DNA of 26,036 nucleotides from Erysipelotrichaceae bacterium (lineage in GTDB: Bacteria > Bacillota_I > Bacilli_A > Erysipelotrichales > Erysipelotrichaceae). Below the pieces are notes generated by a model. That model saw nothing but the letters and a program-made list of their open reading frames with translations, did no database searches and was not told the origin of the DNA. The translations under genes were made by a program, and so were the position numbers. The stretch is taken from NCBI GenBank assembly GCA_017620435.1, contig JAFZQL010000171.1, forward strand, positions 1 through 26,036, in the 5' to 3' direction. Positions 14,491 through 22,611 of the stretch are shown here, in pieces; positions within the stretch are counted from its first letter, which is position 1, and every line of letters starts with the position of its first letter.

Positions 14491-15702
14491 TCAAAGCCTG
14501 TTTTCTTTTTCCCTATATTTTTGAGGCGTCTGTTTTGTCACTTTTTTAAAAACATTCTGGAAATAGCTTTGAGAGGAGAAACATAGATAATTGCTGATCT
14601 CTGATATGGATTTATTGGTAAAGCATAGCAGGCTTTTGGCTTCATCTATTTTTCTTAGTGTAATATAACTGCCAAGATTACAGCCCATTTCGTTCTTGAA
14701 TTTTGTCGAAACATATGCTTTGCTTCGGCCCACATGATCAGCTACATCGCCAACAGTGATTGGAGAATTGACTGAATTCCCAATAAAGTGAATGCACTTA
14801 CTCACTAAAGGAGAAGTCTCTTTCGGGATTTTTGATTTTGATACGCGTTTTGCGAAATCTGTAAACGAATCGTAAAGATGCCTGTACATGATATCCAGAT
14901 TCTGCGACTGTTCAATCAGTTTTGTATATGTTTCGCATAACTGGAAAGCTGTATCGACTTCAAGACCGTTTTGAATCGCACAACGGGAAGCGAGAGAGAT
15001 CTGCTGGATCATGATATTCTTGTTATTCCTAAGAGTATTGCTTGAATTGACTTCAGGAATGTATAAAGTATTTGTGAAAATCAGATGGTTTAATGCATCG
15101 ACATTTCCTGAGCCTATAAGGTATAAGTATTTCTGTTCGATCGAATAACTGTAAACAAAAGCGTTTGTTTTTTCATCTCTTCCTTTGAATGAATCAGTAA
15201 CGATCTGATGGTTGATCTGTTTTGTTTCTTCTACTTCCACATTGTCCAGCGGGTAGATATCATCGTCCGGGATGTAAAAATCATTGATCTGATAATGGAG
15301 ATAGGCAAGCGTCGAAATGAAATGCTTGAGTTCCATACAAGGGATAAGAGAAAGATGCTGGATCAGTATTTCGTAATACTTTGGTGAAACGAATGCCTCC
15401 TCCATGATGGTGCACACTTCATTGTCGCTGCATGGCTCGCTGGAAACAGGACCGATCAGGATGTAATTCCCCGTCTGCTGGTCTCTGATGCACCCAAAGT
15501 AAAGATGATGATTGCTGATGCTGAAGAGAACGGTATTGTTCATTGGGTAAAACTCGTCGATAGCTTGCGAAAAAGCGTCCATCTCCTCCTCGATCAACGG
15601 GTATTGAATCAGGAGTATCCTATCATCGGAATAGCATCTTATAGGAATATCGCGCGAATTATAAAACAGTTCACATAATAATTCATAATCTGTAGTTAAC
15701 AT
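14491..15702 (-). CDS. AraC-family transcriptional regulator of the beta-glucoside operon
   Basis: The C-terminal 100 residues hold two helix-turn-helix motifs typical of AraC/XylS proteins (ITVGDVADHVGRSKAYVSTK, then ISEISNYLCFSSQSYFQNVF and KKVTKQTPQKYRE). The N-terminal 300 residues are a sensor region with no clear cupin signature; similar long AraC proteins are found beside PTS and GH1 genes in Bacillota. The start is ATG 15702, because AGGTG lies about seven bases upstream; a GTG three codons earlier is the alternative. It is divergent from the PTS operon, with an inverted-repeat candidate operator between them, so it is probably that operon's activator. The gene is visibly more AT-rich than the housekeeping genes in the window. 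Confidence 0.85.
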   Translation of the reverse strand: MLTTDYELLCELFYNSRDIPIRCYSDDRILLIQYPLIEEEMDAFSQAIDEFYPMNNTVLFSISNHHLYFGCIRDQQTGNYILIGPVSSEPCSDNEVCTIMEEAFVSPKYYEILIQHLSLIPCMELKHFISTLAYLHYQINDFYIPDDDIYPLDNVEVEETKQINHQIVTDSFKGRDEKTNAFVYSYSIEQKYLYLIGSGNVDALNHLIFTNTLYIPEVNSSNTLRNNKNIMIQQISLASRCAIQNGLEVDTAFQLCETYTKLIEQSQNLDIMYRHLYDSFTDFAKRVSKSKIPKETSPLVSKCIHFIGNSVNSPITVGDVADHVGRSKAYVSTKFKNEMGCNLGSYITLRKIDEAKSLLCFTNKSISEISNYLCFSSQSYFQNVFKKVTKQTPQKYREKENRL

Positions 15703-15736
15703 AAGTATCACCTACGATTCCATAAATTGAAATAAA

Positions 15737-15789
15737 CAGTATAAAAACATAATAAGTGAATGATTTTACAATCATAATTTATAATACTG
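15737..15789. promoter_or_regulatory. Nested inverted repeat, candidate operator
   Basis: The inner repeat is ATGATT-TTAC-AATCAT (15760-15775), perfect and with a four-base loop. The outer arms are CAGTAT (15737-15742) and ATACTG (15784-15789). It lies midway between the AraC-type gene and the PTS operon, about 10 bases upstream of the candidate -35. Activator binding here is an inference from position and symmetry. Confidence 0.45.
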
Positions 15790-15798
15790 CTTAAAAAA

Positions 15799-15827
15799 TT
15801 ACAATACATCAATAATCCGGTTATATA
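15799..15827 (+). promoter_or_regulatory. Candidate promoter of the PTS operon
   Basis: TTACAA (15799-15804), 17 bases, then TATATA (15822-15827). Both hexamers deviate from consensus, as expected for a promoter that needs an activator. The start codon of the first IIA gene is 29 bases further on. Confidence 0.5.
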
Positions 15828-15856
15828 AAATTAGGGTAAATCATAAAGAGAATAAT

Positions 15857-16183
15857 ATGGCTAAGAAAAACTATGAAAGTGCAGTACAGATGATTGCGGT
15901 AGCCGGGGAGTCAAAATCCAGGTCGTTACTTGCAATTGAAGCGGCAAGCAGAAACAAGTTTGAAGAAGCGGAGTCGTTACTTCAGCAGGCGTCCGATCAT
16001 TTGGATGAAGCATACAGATTGCAGCTTGATATGCTCAATGACGAGATGGAAGGGAAGCCGGTAGAGATCTCGATCCTCTTAATTCATGCGCAGAATCAGC
16101 TGACGATGGCAGTTATGGCTCATGAAAGGGCAGAAGAGTCGATCCATCTCTACAGAATAATCTTTGGTACATCGAATGGATAA
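15857..16183 (+). CDS. PTS lactose/cellobiose-type EIIA, first copy
   Basis: This cytosolic phosphocarrier passes phosphate from HPr to EIIB. It has the all-helical, about 105-residue IIA(Lac) form and the active-site block ILLIHAQNQLT with His77. In this family the His is followed three residues later by an Asp that binds the central metal of the trimer; here that residue is Asn80. The second IIA in the operon keeps the Asp. The copy may be altered in trimer stability or act mainly in regulation, but it could still carry phosphate. AAAGAG upstream is a weak ribosome binding site. It is the first gene of the operon. Confidence 0.85.
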   Translation: MAKKNYESAVQMIAVAGESKSRSLLAIEAASRNKFEEAESLLQQASDHLDEAYRLQLDMLNDEMEGKPVEISILLIHAQNQLTMAVMAHERAEESIHLYRIIFGTSNG

Positions 16184-16195
16184 CAGGAGGCCAGA

Positions 16196-16522
16196 ATGAG
16201 AATTGCGATTTTTTGCGCAGGGGGCTTATCTGCAAAAACACTAGTCAGAAAAATCATAAAGGCAGCCGAAAAGCAGGGATACATGAATGTTGAATGCAAT
16301 TCTTTTATGATCGGCGAACTGAAGGAGCAGGCGCCTGGCTGCGACATTATTCTATTGGGCCCGCAGATCGGTTTCAAAGAGAGTAAGGTTAAAGAACTTG
16401 TTCCCGAAATCCCTATCGTTGTGATCAATATGACAGATTACGGTCTTATGAACGGAAAGAATATATTTGATTTGGTTTTAAAAACTTTGAATTATCAGGA
16501 TGGAAGGCCGGTAGAAAAATGA
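16196..16522 (+). CDS. PTS lactose/cellobiose-type EIIB, first copy
   Basis: EIIB receives phosphate from EIIA on a cysteine and hands it to the sugar during transport. The N-terminal strand and P-loop are IAIFCAGGLSAKT with Cys7; the usual CSAGMSTS loop is modified to CAGGLSAK. The rest (IILLGPQIGF, VVINMTDYGLMNG) matches the family. A strong AGGAGG precedes the ATG. The stop overlaps the GH1 start as ATGA. The altered loop and its pairing with the altered IIA suggest that the first IIA/IIB set diverged together. Confidence 0.85.
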   Translation: MRIAIFCAGGLSAKTLVRKIIKAAEKQGYMNVECNSFMIGELKEQAPGCDIILLGPQIGFKESKVKELVPEIPIVVINMTDYGLMNGKNIFDLVLKTLNYQDGRPVEK

Positions 16523-17940
16523 ACGTGTTTCCAGCAGAATTTTTATGGGGCGGCGCAATGAGCAACGTCCAGGCAGAAGGCGGATGCTTTGCTGACGGGA
16601 AGGGATTAAACGTTTTTGATACGCTGGAGGTCAGAAAAGAATATGGGCAAGAAAGCGTAGACAATTCAGACCTGGCGGCAAATCATTATTTCCAGTATGA
16701 AGAAGACATCAGTCTGATGAAAGAAATGTCGTTTAAAGCATTGCGTTTATCGATTGTTTGGTCAAGGATATATCCTACTGGCATTGAAGATAAACCAAAC
16801 GAACCGGGCCTGGCTCACTATGAAAAAGTGATCGACAGACTGCTGGAAGCAGGAATTGAGCCGGTGGTTTCACTGATTCATTTCGATATGCCGGATTATC
16901 TGTCAAAAACGTATAACGGTTTTTATAGCAAAAAAGTCGTAGATTTTTACGCGCACCATGTTGAAACAGTCGCAGAAAGATTCAAGAACAAAGTCAAATA
17001 CTGGATCACCTACAATGAAATGAATACGGCAACCATGTTGCAATCGAAACTGGTGGCGGGTGCATCGATTCCTTCGGGAATATCAGCAGAGAAGTATTTC
17101 AGAACCATTGTGTTCAATACACAGCTGGCGCACGCAAAGGCAGTCGCGATCATCAAGGAAAAGGCGCCTGAAGCCAAGGTATCAGGAATGATCAATTTCT
17201 ATCAGATCTATCCAAAGACCTTGTCACCCAAAGATATGCTTGCGGCAGCAATAGCCAATGATTTTCTTTGCCTGTTGACATTTGACATAATGACTCAGGG
17301 AATATACCCGCCATATTATGAAGAGTTTTTATCGAGATGCGGCATGGAGGAAGACGACAGAGAAGGCCTTGAGATCATCAAAAGGTCATCTGAACAGATT
17401 GATTTCCTGTCGATAAGTTATTATCAGACATGTGAAATATCGGGACCTGAAATCGAGGATCCGCTGGAGTTTGAAAAATCTGTAATCTTCAGGCCGCAGC
17501 TTTCAATGAATGAGCATCTCGAAAAAACAGATTGGGGCTGGTCAATAGACCCTTCGGGTTTCAGAAAAGTGCTTTCAACACTGAATCAGAGATATCACAA
17601 ACCGGTTTTCATTGTTGAGAACGGAATCGCAGGCGATGAGAAGCCAGACAGCCGGGGGGTGATTGATGACGATTACAGAATCAGGTTTTACCGTGAACAC
17701 ATAAAGAATATGCAAGATGCCATCGAATCTGATGGCGCAGAGATCATCGGGTATCTAGCCTGGTCGCCAATAGACTTTTTAAGCAGTCACAAGGAAATGC
17801 GAAAAAGATACGGGTTTATCTATGTTGACTCGGATCATTATGAAGACCATAAGATGAAAAGGATCCCGAAAAAGTCTTTCTACTGGTATAAAAGACTGAT
17901 TGAAAGCAACGGGGCATCATTGTACGAGGTATCGGAATAG
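16519..17940 (+). CDS. GH1 6-phospho-beta-glucosidase
   Basis: It hydrolyses the 6-phosphorylated beta-glucoside delivered by the PTS, in the cytosol. It is a full-length GH1 TIM barrel of 473 residues. The acid/base is Glu167 in ITYNEMN and the nucleophile is Glu367 in FIVENGIA. The N-terminal signature is FLWGGAMSNVQAEGG. The C-terminal loop SSHKEMRKRYGFIYVD has the Ser...Lys-Arg-Tyr pattern that binds the 6-phosphate in this subfamily. The ATGA overlap with the IIB stop indicates coupling. The real aglycone or disaccharide (cellobiose, gentiobiose, aryl glucoside) cannot be read from the sequence. Confidence 0.9.
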   Translation: MNVFPAEFLWGGAMSNVQAEGGCFADGKGLNVFDTLEVRKEYGQESVDNSDLAANHYFQYEEDISLMKEMSFKALRLSIVWSRIYPTGIEDKPNEPGLAHYEKVIDRLLEAGIEPVVSLIHFDMPDYLSKTYNGFYSKKVVDFYAHHVETVAERFKNKVKYWITYNEMNTATMLQSKLVAGASIPSGISAEKYFRTIVFNTQLAHAKAVAIIKEKAPEAKVSGMINFYQIYPKTLSPKDMLAAAIANDFLCLLTFDIMTQGIYPPYYEEFLSRCGMEEDDREGLEIIKRSSEQIDFLSISYYQTCEISGPEIEDPLEFEKSVIFRPQLSMNEHLEKTDWGWSIDPSGFRKVLSTLNQRYHKPVFIVENGIAGDEKPDSRGVIDDDYRIRFYREHIKNMQDAIESDGAEIIGYLAWSPIDFLSSHKEMRKRYGFIYVDSDHYEDHKMKRIPKKSFYWYKRLIESNGASLYEVSE

Positions 17941-17973
17941 GATGAAACCAGATGATGAAGAGAGGTCATTAAA

Positions 17974-18324
17974 ATGAATGAATTTGAGAAAGAGATCATA
18001 AGCATAATAACAAACGCAGGAGACTGCAGAGCCCATTGCTACAAAGCCTTGGATTATGCTGACGAGGGAGAATATGAAGAAGCAGAAAAAGAGATGGAAC
18101 TGGCGAACGACGCACTGGGGAAGGCACATGTAGAACAGACGCAGTTTCTGGTAAAAGAAGCAAGAGGTGAAGACATTAAGTGTTCGATCTTGTTTGTTCA
18201 TGCCCAGGATCATCTGATGACGGCAATTTCAGAAAAAAACTTGATTGAGAGAATTGTTGAATTGAGAAAAGTAGTCAATTCACTGTTGGCAAGTCGTTCT
18301 ATTGAGGAGGTAAAGGAAATATGA
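17974..18324 (+). CDS. PTS lactose/cellobiose-type EIIA, second copy
   Basis: The IIA(Lac) form has the intact active block SILFVHAQDHLM: phospho-acceptor His76 and metal-ligand Asp79. It is 116 residues long. GAGAGG precedes the ATG. The stop overlaps the ATG of the following IIB (ATGA), so the pair is made together. With its canonical active site this copy is the better candidate for the main phosphate carrier to the single IIC in the operon. Confidence 0.88.
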   Translation: MNEFEKEIISIITNAGDCRAHCYKALDYADEGEYEEAEKEMELANDALGKAHVEQTQFLVKEARGEDIKCSILFVHAQDHLMTAISEKNLIERIVELRKVVNSLLASRSIEEVKEI

Positions 18325-18632
18325 TTACAATCAGGCTTTTCTGTTCAGCTGGAATGTCAACCAGCCTGCTCGTGACGAAAATGCAGGATGCAGCCAGGCA
18401 AAGAGGAATAGAAGCAGATATCTCTGCTCATCCGGAAAGCCAGATGCAAAAAAACCTGGAAAATGTCGATGTGGTTTTGCTTGGACCGCAGGCTAGATTC
18501 GTTTTTGAAAAGACAAAAAAGCTGTGTGAACCGAAAGGGATCCCTGCAGCAGTAATCCCTATGCAGGATTACGGAAGGATGGATGGAAACAGGGTCCTGG
18601 ATTTTGCACTGGATTTAATGAAAAAGATATAA
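18321..18632 (+). CDS. PTS lactose/cellobiose-type EIIB, second copy
   Basis: The canonical IIB P-loop is IRLFCSAGMSTSLLV with phospho-Cys8, followed by VVLLGPQARF and the PMQDYGRMDG end typical of the family. Coupled to IIA2 by ATGA, it lies 11 bases before the IIC gene. It is probably the IIB that works with IIC. Confidence 0.9.
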   Translation: MITIRLFCSAGMSTSLLVTKMQDAARQRGIEADISAHPESQMQKNLENVDVVLLGPQARFVFEKTKKLCEPKGIPAAVIPMQDYGRMDGNRVLDFALDLMKKI

Positions 18633-18643
18633 AGGAGAAACAA

Positions 18644-19915
18644 ATGACAAACAATAACAAAGAAACAGACAGTATGAGTTTTAGCGAAAGAACGGCAAAC
18701 GCTCTTTCTAAAATCGCAAGCCCAATGGCAAGTTTTGCAAAACTGCCGTCTATATCTGCGATTCAGGAAGGTTTAATGTCTTCCATTCCGATTACGATTG
18801 CAGGAAGCCTGTTTCTGATTTTAACGATGCTTTCGGCTGTAATTCCGCCGCTTACACAATATATGGATTCCATCCTGAATGTGTACTCAATGACCCTTGG
18901 ATTTATCGGTTTCTATGTCGCTTATGCGATTGCACACAGTTATGGAGAAAAACTAGGTTTAGATACAAAACTATCAGGTCTGATCGGCATTCTTGCTTTC
19001 TTTTTCATCTGTTACGACGACGTTTCTGCAGGTATGCTCTCCACATCGTATTTTGGATCTACAGGAATGTTTGTTGCAATGGTTGCCAGTATTGTTTCTG
19101 TAAGAATCTACAAATTCTTTATTGATAGAAAAATAGTGATTAAACTACCGGATGGTGTTCCGCCTAGTGTAGGCAACTCTTTCTCATCATTAATCCCGGT
19201 AACCGTAATTATTACATTAGCCTGGTTTATCCGTTCGATTCTAAAGATCGACTTGGCTGTTATCGTCATGAATTTCTTCACGCCGCTATTATCTGGCGCC
19301 GACAGTCTTGGATTCTATACCTTGATAATGTTCCTGACACTGCTGTTATGGTCGATCGGCTTGAACGGTCCTTCAATGCTTGCGGCAATCACTACGCCGA
19401 TCGTAACAAATGCACTGGCTTGCAATGCTGCGGCAAAAGTTGCAGGCGAAAGCATGCAATACATCTGGACATCGGAATTCAACTACAGTTATCTTTGGCT
19501 GTGCAGCATATATCCGTTACTGCTCTTGCTGGTTTTGTCCAAGTCTAAGACATTTATGGCGGTAGGTATAGCTTCTATTCCTTCTGCACTATTCAACATC
19601 ATTGAGCCGGTTGTCTTTGGATTGCCGTTGGCGATGAATGCCTATCTGATGATTCCTTTCGTTATTTCCGGTACTGTGGGCTGTGCACTCTCGTATTTCC
19701 TTACAATGATCGGATTTGTCGGCAAAGCGTTTATCGATGTTCCGTTTGTAACTCCTCCGTTTGTGGCTGGCTTTCTGATTTCAGGTGACTGGAAAGCTCT
19801 GATTGCACAGCTGATAACTTTTGTGATCGGCGTTATAATCTACCTTCCGTTCTTCAAGATTTTTGAGAAGAAAACACTTGAAGAAGAAAGAAACGCAGAG
19901 AACGAAAACAGCTGA
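18644..19915 (+). CDS. PTS lactose/cellobiose-family EIIC permease
   Basis: This membrane transporter moves the beta-glucoside across the membrane during its phosphorylation. The 423 residues have about ten hydrophobic segments. The conserved loop FNIIEPVVFGLP corresponds to the family's 'NEP-FG-P' motif, with Ile replacing the Asn. The N-terminus (FSERTANALSKIASPMASFAKLPSISAIQEGLMSSIPI) matches CelB-type IIC proteins. AAGGAG six bases upstream sets the start. It is the only IIC for two IIA/IIB sets. It ends the operon before a terminator. Confidence 0.9.
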   Translation: MTNNNKETDSMSFSERTANALSKIASPMASFAKLPSISAIQEGLMSSIPITIAGSLFLILTMLSAVIPPLTQYMDSILNVYSMTLGFIGFYVAYAIAHSYGEKLGLDTKLSGLIGILAFFFICYDDVSAGMLSTSYFGSTGMFVAMVASIVSVRIYKFFIDRKIVIKLPDGVPPSVGNSFSSLIPVTVIITLAWFIRSILKIDLAVIVMNFFTPLLSGADSLGFYTLIMFLTLLLWSIGLNGPSMLAAITTPIVTNALACNAAAKVAGESMQYIWTSEFNYSYLWLCSIYPLLLLLVLSKSKTFMAVGIASIPSALFNIIEPVVFGLPLAMNAYLMIPFVISGTVGCALSYFLTMIGFVGKAFIDVPFVTPPFVAGFLISGDWKALIAQLITFVIGVIIYLPFFKIFEKKTLEEERNAENENS

Positions 19916-19951
19916 TACAAATTGGACATCAGTGTAGAAATATAATGCAAT

Positions 19952-19988
19952 AAAAAAGTCGCAAGTAAAAAAACAGCGGCTTTTTTAT
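19952..19988 (+). terminator. Terminator of the PTS operon
   Basis: AAAAAAGTCGC (19952-19962) pairs with GCGGCTTTTTT (19976-19986), with one G-U pair, an A-rich loop and a T-tract, 37 bases after the IIC stop. Confidence 0.75.
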
Positions 19989-20302
19989 ATGCCTATCCAG
20001 CACCAGGTAAGGTCATTTGCTTCCGGCATGAGAAAAAAACACCTATGCCAGAATTAACGCGAAATTGTGAACAGAAAAGAATAATGATATATGGCATTGC
20101 TTCATTTGCGTTATGAAAAATCATTTCATTTCTATCATAAAAACAGTTGTGTTAGATTGAAAAGAAACGCTCGTACTGAAAAATCAGGGAAACACGATAT
20201 TTGGACTATTTGTATTATCTGAAACAAAGATCCTCCATTTATTTTTTCTATTACGGGCATGTTATCATTGAATCAACAGGTTTCATTTAAGGAGAAAACA
20301 AT
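19989..20302. other. Intergenic region upstream of the channel gene
   Basis: No open reading frame with a ribosome binding site is visible on either strand. The sequence is AT-rich. It contains an inverted repeat, ATGAAA-N5-TTTCAT, at 20113-20129, which could be an operator. It also holds TATCAT at 20263-20268, a possible -10 for the channel gene without a clear -35. AAGGAG shortly before ATG 20303 is the channel's ribosome binding site. Confidence 0.4.
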
Positions 20303-22111
20303 ATGAATGACTATAAACTGAGCGACAAGCTGAAATACTGGCTGGATAAACAGCTCTCAAAAGGCACCGCCAGCATCATTAAACTGCTCTCGCTGTGTGT
20401 CATCACCATCGTCATCCTGGTATCAGTAATGATTGTGCTGTTCAAGCTCAGAGATGGGTTCGTGGAAGCATTCTGGGATTCTCTGGCAACGATCGTCAAT
20501 GCCTGGATGCCTTCAAGCGAGGATGGAGAAGCGGGTTACATCGTTCTCAATACGATCACGGCAATCATCGGGCTGTTTTTTACCAGTATCCTGATTGGCG
20601 TTATCAGCAGCGGCATTGAAGCCAAGCTGGACAGCATCAGAAACGGCAACTCCATCGTCATCGAGAAGGATCATACCGTTATTCTAGGGTATACGCTCGG
20701 GGAACATGGACTTCTGAATCAGCTGATCATCGCCACCGGTGACAAGAAGAGATGTATCGTCATCTATACCGATATCGAGAAAGCGGAAATCGAACAGGAT
20801 CTCCACAACAATGTTGAGATCCCGAAGAATATTGAAGTCATATGCAGACATGGCGATATCACCAACATCAACGACCTCAGATACTGCTCCATCGACAAGG
20901 CCAAAGTCGTCATCATCAACGCCCTGAACGACAATGTCAGGATAAAAGCCCTGCTGGCGGCATCAATGCTGAAGAAGGAATATCCTGAATGCAGTGCAAA
21001 CATCATTGCCTGCGTCAGCGACGACGAACATCTTCTGCCGAAAAACAAGATCAGAGACGACAATATCATCATGCTGAAGACGGACGACATCATGGCCAAA
21101 ATGATAGCCCATACGGCTACAGAACCGGGTCTTTCCGTGGCTTTTAAGGAACTGCTGAACTTTGAAGGAAACGAGCTGTATTTTGAACAGGATGAAAGAT
21201 TCTACGGTAAGTCGGTCTTTGAACTGGCAATATACATCGACAAGGCTACCCTTGTCGGCGTTAAGCACAACGGCAAGGTCAAACTCAATCCTGACAGAAA
21301 TACGGTCATCCAGGAAGGCGATGAAGTCCTGCTGTTTGAAGAGGATGAAAGCACCTATGAAGTGAATGAGATAGAACTCAAGAAGATCACCGATAAGGAA
21401 TTCAGGAAGTCGGCAAAGGAAGCCAAGGGAACGCTGTTTATCTTTGGCAACAACGTCCTGCTGGAAACGATCATCAGGGAACTGCCTTCCGACATCAAAG
21501 ACATCGTTCTGGTCCATCACGGAGAGGATCAGCCGGCTTATGATAAGGATCTGATCAAGAGAAAGAACCTCACTGTTTTCAAGGGAGATTACAAGAAGAA
21601 TCTGGATAAGATCGCTTCCAAAGCCGGACATATCGTCATCCTTGCGGATAGAACCATGGACGAAGAGGACTCCGACATCAGCAATATCCTCCTTCTGCTC
21701 AAACTGATGGATCTCAAGGAGGTCAACGATTATTCTTACAATGTTACAATAGAACTCAACATGGAGAACTCCTACAATGTTGCAATGAAGGACGACGAGA
21801 TCGACTATATCGTCAGTTCCAACATCGCCTCTTTGGTACTGGCCCAGATGTCGGAAAATACGGAACTGGAAGGAGTATTCGAAGAGCTTCTGTCAAACAA
21901 AGGAAACGAACTGTATTCAAAGCCTCTGAAGCCTTTCAATCTTTCCACAAAACACGATTATTCTTTTGGAGCACTGAAACAGATCGCCCTGACGTACGGC
22001 TATACACTGGTAGGTTACTCGCATAACGATCAGATGATACTTAATACCGATCTGGAAGAAAGGATCACATTCAATTCTAACGATCGGCTGATCGTACTGG
22101 GAAGAGAATAA
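20303..22111 (+). CDS. CASTOR/POLLUX-like ion channel with two RCK (TrkA) modules
   Basis: Two transmembrane helices (about 23-48 and 79-104) flank a pore loop (DGFVEAFWDSLATIVNAW) that lacks the potassium filter TVGYGD. The second helix leads straight into ESxNS-like IRNGNSIVIEKDHTVILGYT, the CASTOR/POLLUX/DMI1 hallmark joining the pore to the first Rossmann RCK domain (about 122-260). A TrkA-C-like region (about 290-345), a second RCK (about 374-500) and another C-lobe (about 535-602) follow. It is likely a ligand-gated cation channel; plant homologues conduct calcium or potassium in the nuclear envelope, and bacterial ones are poorly characterised. AAGGAG precedes the ATG. A small gene follows 14 bases later and is probably cotranscribed. 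Confidence 0.8.
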   Translation: MNDYKLSDKLKYWLDKQLSKGTASIIKLLSLCVITIVILVSVMIVLFKLRDGFVEAFWDSLATIVNAWMPSSEDGEAGYIVLNTITAIIGLFFTSILIGVISSGIEAKLDSIRNGNSIVIEKDHTVILGYTLGEHGLLNQLIIATGDKKRCIVIYTDIEKAEIEQDLHNNVEIPKNIEVICRHGDITNINDLRYCSIDKAKVVIINALNDNVRIKALLAASMLKKEYPECSANIIACVSDDEHLLPKNKIRDDNIIMLKTDDIMAKMIAHTATEPGLSVAFKELLNFEGNELYFEQDERFYGKSVFELAIYIDKATLVGVKHNGKVKLNPDRNTVIQEGDEVLLFEEDESTYEVNEIELKKITDKEFRKSAKEAKGTLFIFGNNVLLETIIRELPSDIKDIVLVHHGEDQPAYDKDLIKRKNLTVFKGDYKKNLDKIASKAGHIVILADRTMDEEDSDISNILLLLKLMDLKEVNDYSYNVTIELNMENSYNVAMKDDEIDYIVSSNIASLVLAQMSENTELEGVFEELLSNKGNELYSKPLKPFNLSTKHDYSFGALKQIALTYGYTLVGYSHNDQMILNTDLEERITFNSNDRLIVLGRE

Positions 22112-22125
22112 ATAAGGAGAACAAA

Positions 22126-22537
22126 ATGGAAGAGTACTTCAAGGTTGTCAGACATCAAAAGGACTTCTTCGAGAACCATCCAAAGATTATGGATACGGAT
22201 TTTGACCATCACGGGAAAATGGCCCTGGTCGATGCCTACGGTTCGATCTTTCCCGATGGATCGGATAAACCTCCGGTACTGTTTGTCAGACACGGCAACC
22301 GCGGCAGCTACCGTTTCGGAGGATTTGCCAGACTCTCTGACGATCCGATCGGCGTACAGACACCTGAACATGTCGATGACATGGCACAGAAAGAAGAGAC
22401 CGGAGAATTCCGTAAGCTCTGCGATGATCCATAGACCTACGGATGGCGACGGATACGAGTACTATCTTGACGGGAAAACATATGCCGATTACGACGGTGT
22501 TTCGATAGCTTACCGTCTTTCCTGTCTGGAGCAGTAG
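22126..22537 (+). pseudogene. Small protein gene interrupted by a frameshift
   Basis: AAGGAGA precedes ATG 22126, 14 bases after the channel gene. Frame 1 gives a coherent hydrophilic protein of about 100 residues (containing PPVLFVRHGNRGSYRFGGFARL) that stops at TAG 22432-22434 after CDDP. The next frame continues at once with an equally protein-like tail, PTDGDGYEYYLDGKTYADY and about 14 further residues, ending at TAG 22535-22537. One extra base in GATCCATAG (around 22428-22431) explains the break; removing a C gives CDDHRPTDGDG in a single frame of about 137 residues. I do not recognise the family. It is either a real mutation or a sequencing error. Confidence 0.6.
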
Positions 22538-22551
22538 AAATTTCATGTGTT

Positions 22552-22605
22552 TTCATAAAAACTTCACATTGTTTTAACGAAAGCTTCACAAAACACGGAT
22601 ATCAT
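22552..22605 (+). promoter_or_regulatory. Pho-box-like repeat array with -10 element
   Basis: Four hexamers start exactly 11 bases apart: TTCATA (22552), TTCACA (22563), TTAACG (22574) and TTCACA (22585). A fifth, TTCATG, lies 10 bases earlier (22542). Direct TTAACA/TTCACA-like repeats with 11-base period are the known form of PhoP-binding Pho boxes in Bacillota. TATCAT (22600-22605) follows nine bases after the last repeat, a spacing that fits an activated promoter lacking a -35. Regulation by phosphate is inferred. Confidence 0.55.
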
Positions 22606-22611
22606 AAAGAT

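Noticed and set aside
20001..20020. Duplicated tRNA-Thr 3' end as an attachment site
   Set aside because: Only seven bases (GCACCAG) match the tRNA end, which is expected by chance, and no integrase gene is present.
20150..20180. CcpA cre-like site near GAAACGCTCG
   Set aside because: It matches only part of the cre consensus and lacks the palindromic outer bases; it also lies upstream of the channel gene, not the PTS operon.
20963..21631. 222-codon minus-strand frame inside the channel gene
   Set aside because: It is opposite to RCK domains with recognisable motifs, has no family signature and no ribosome binding site.
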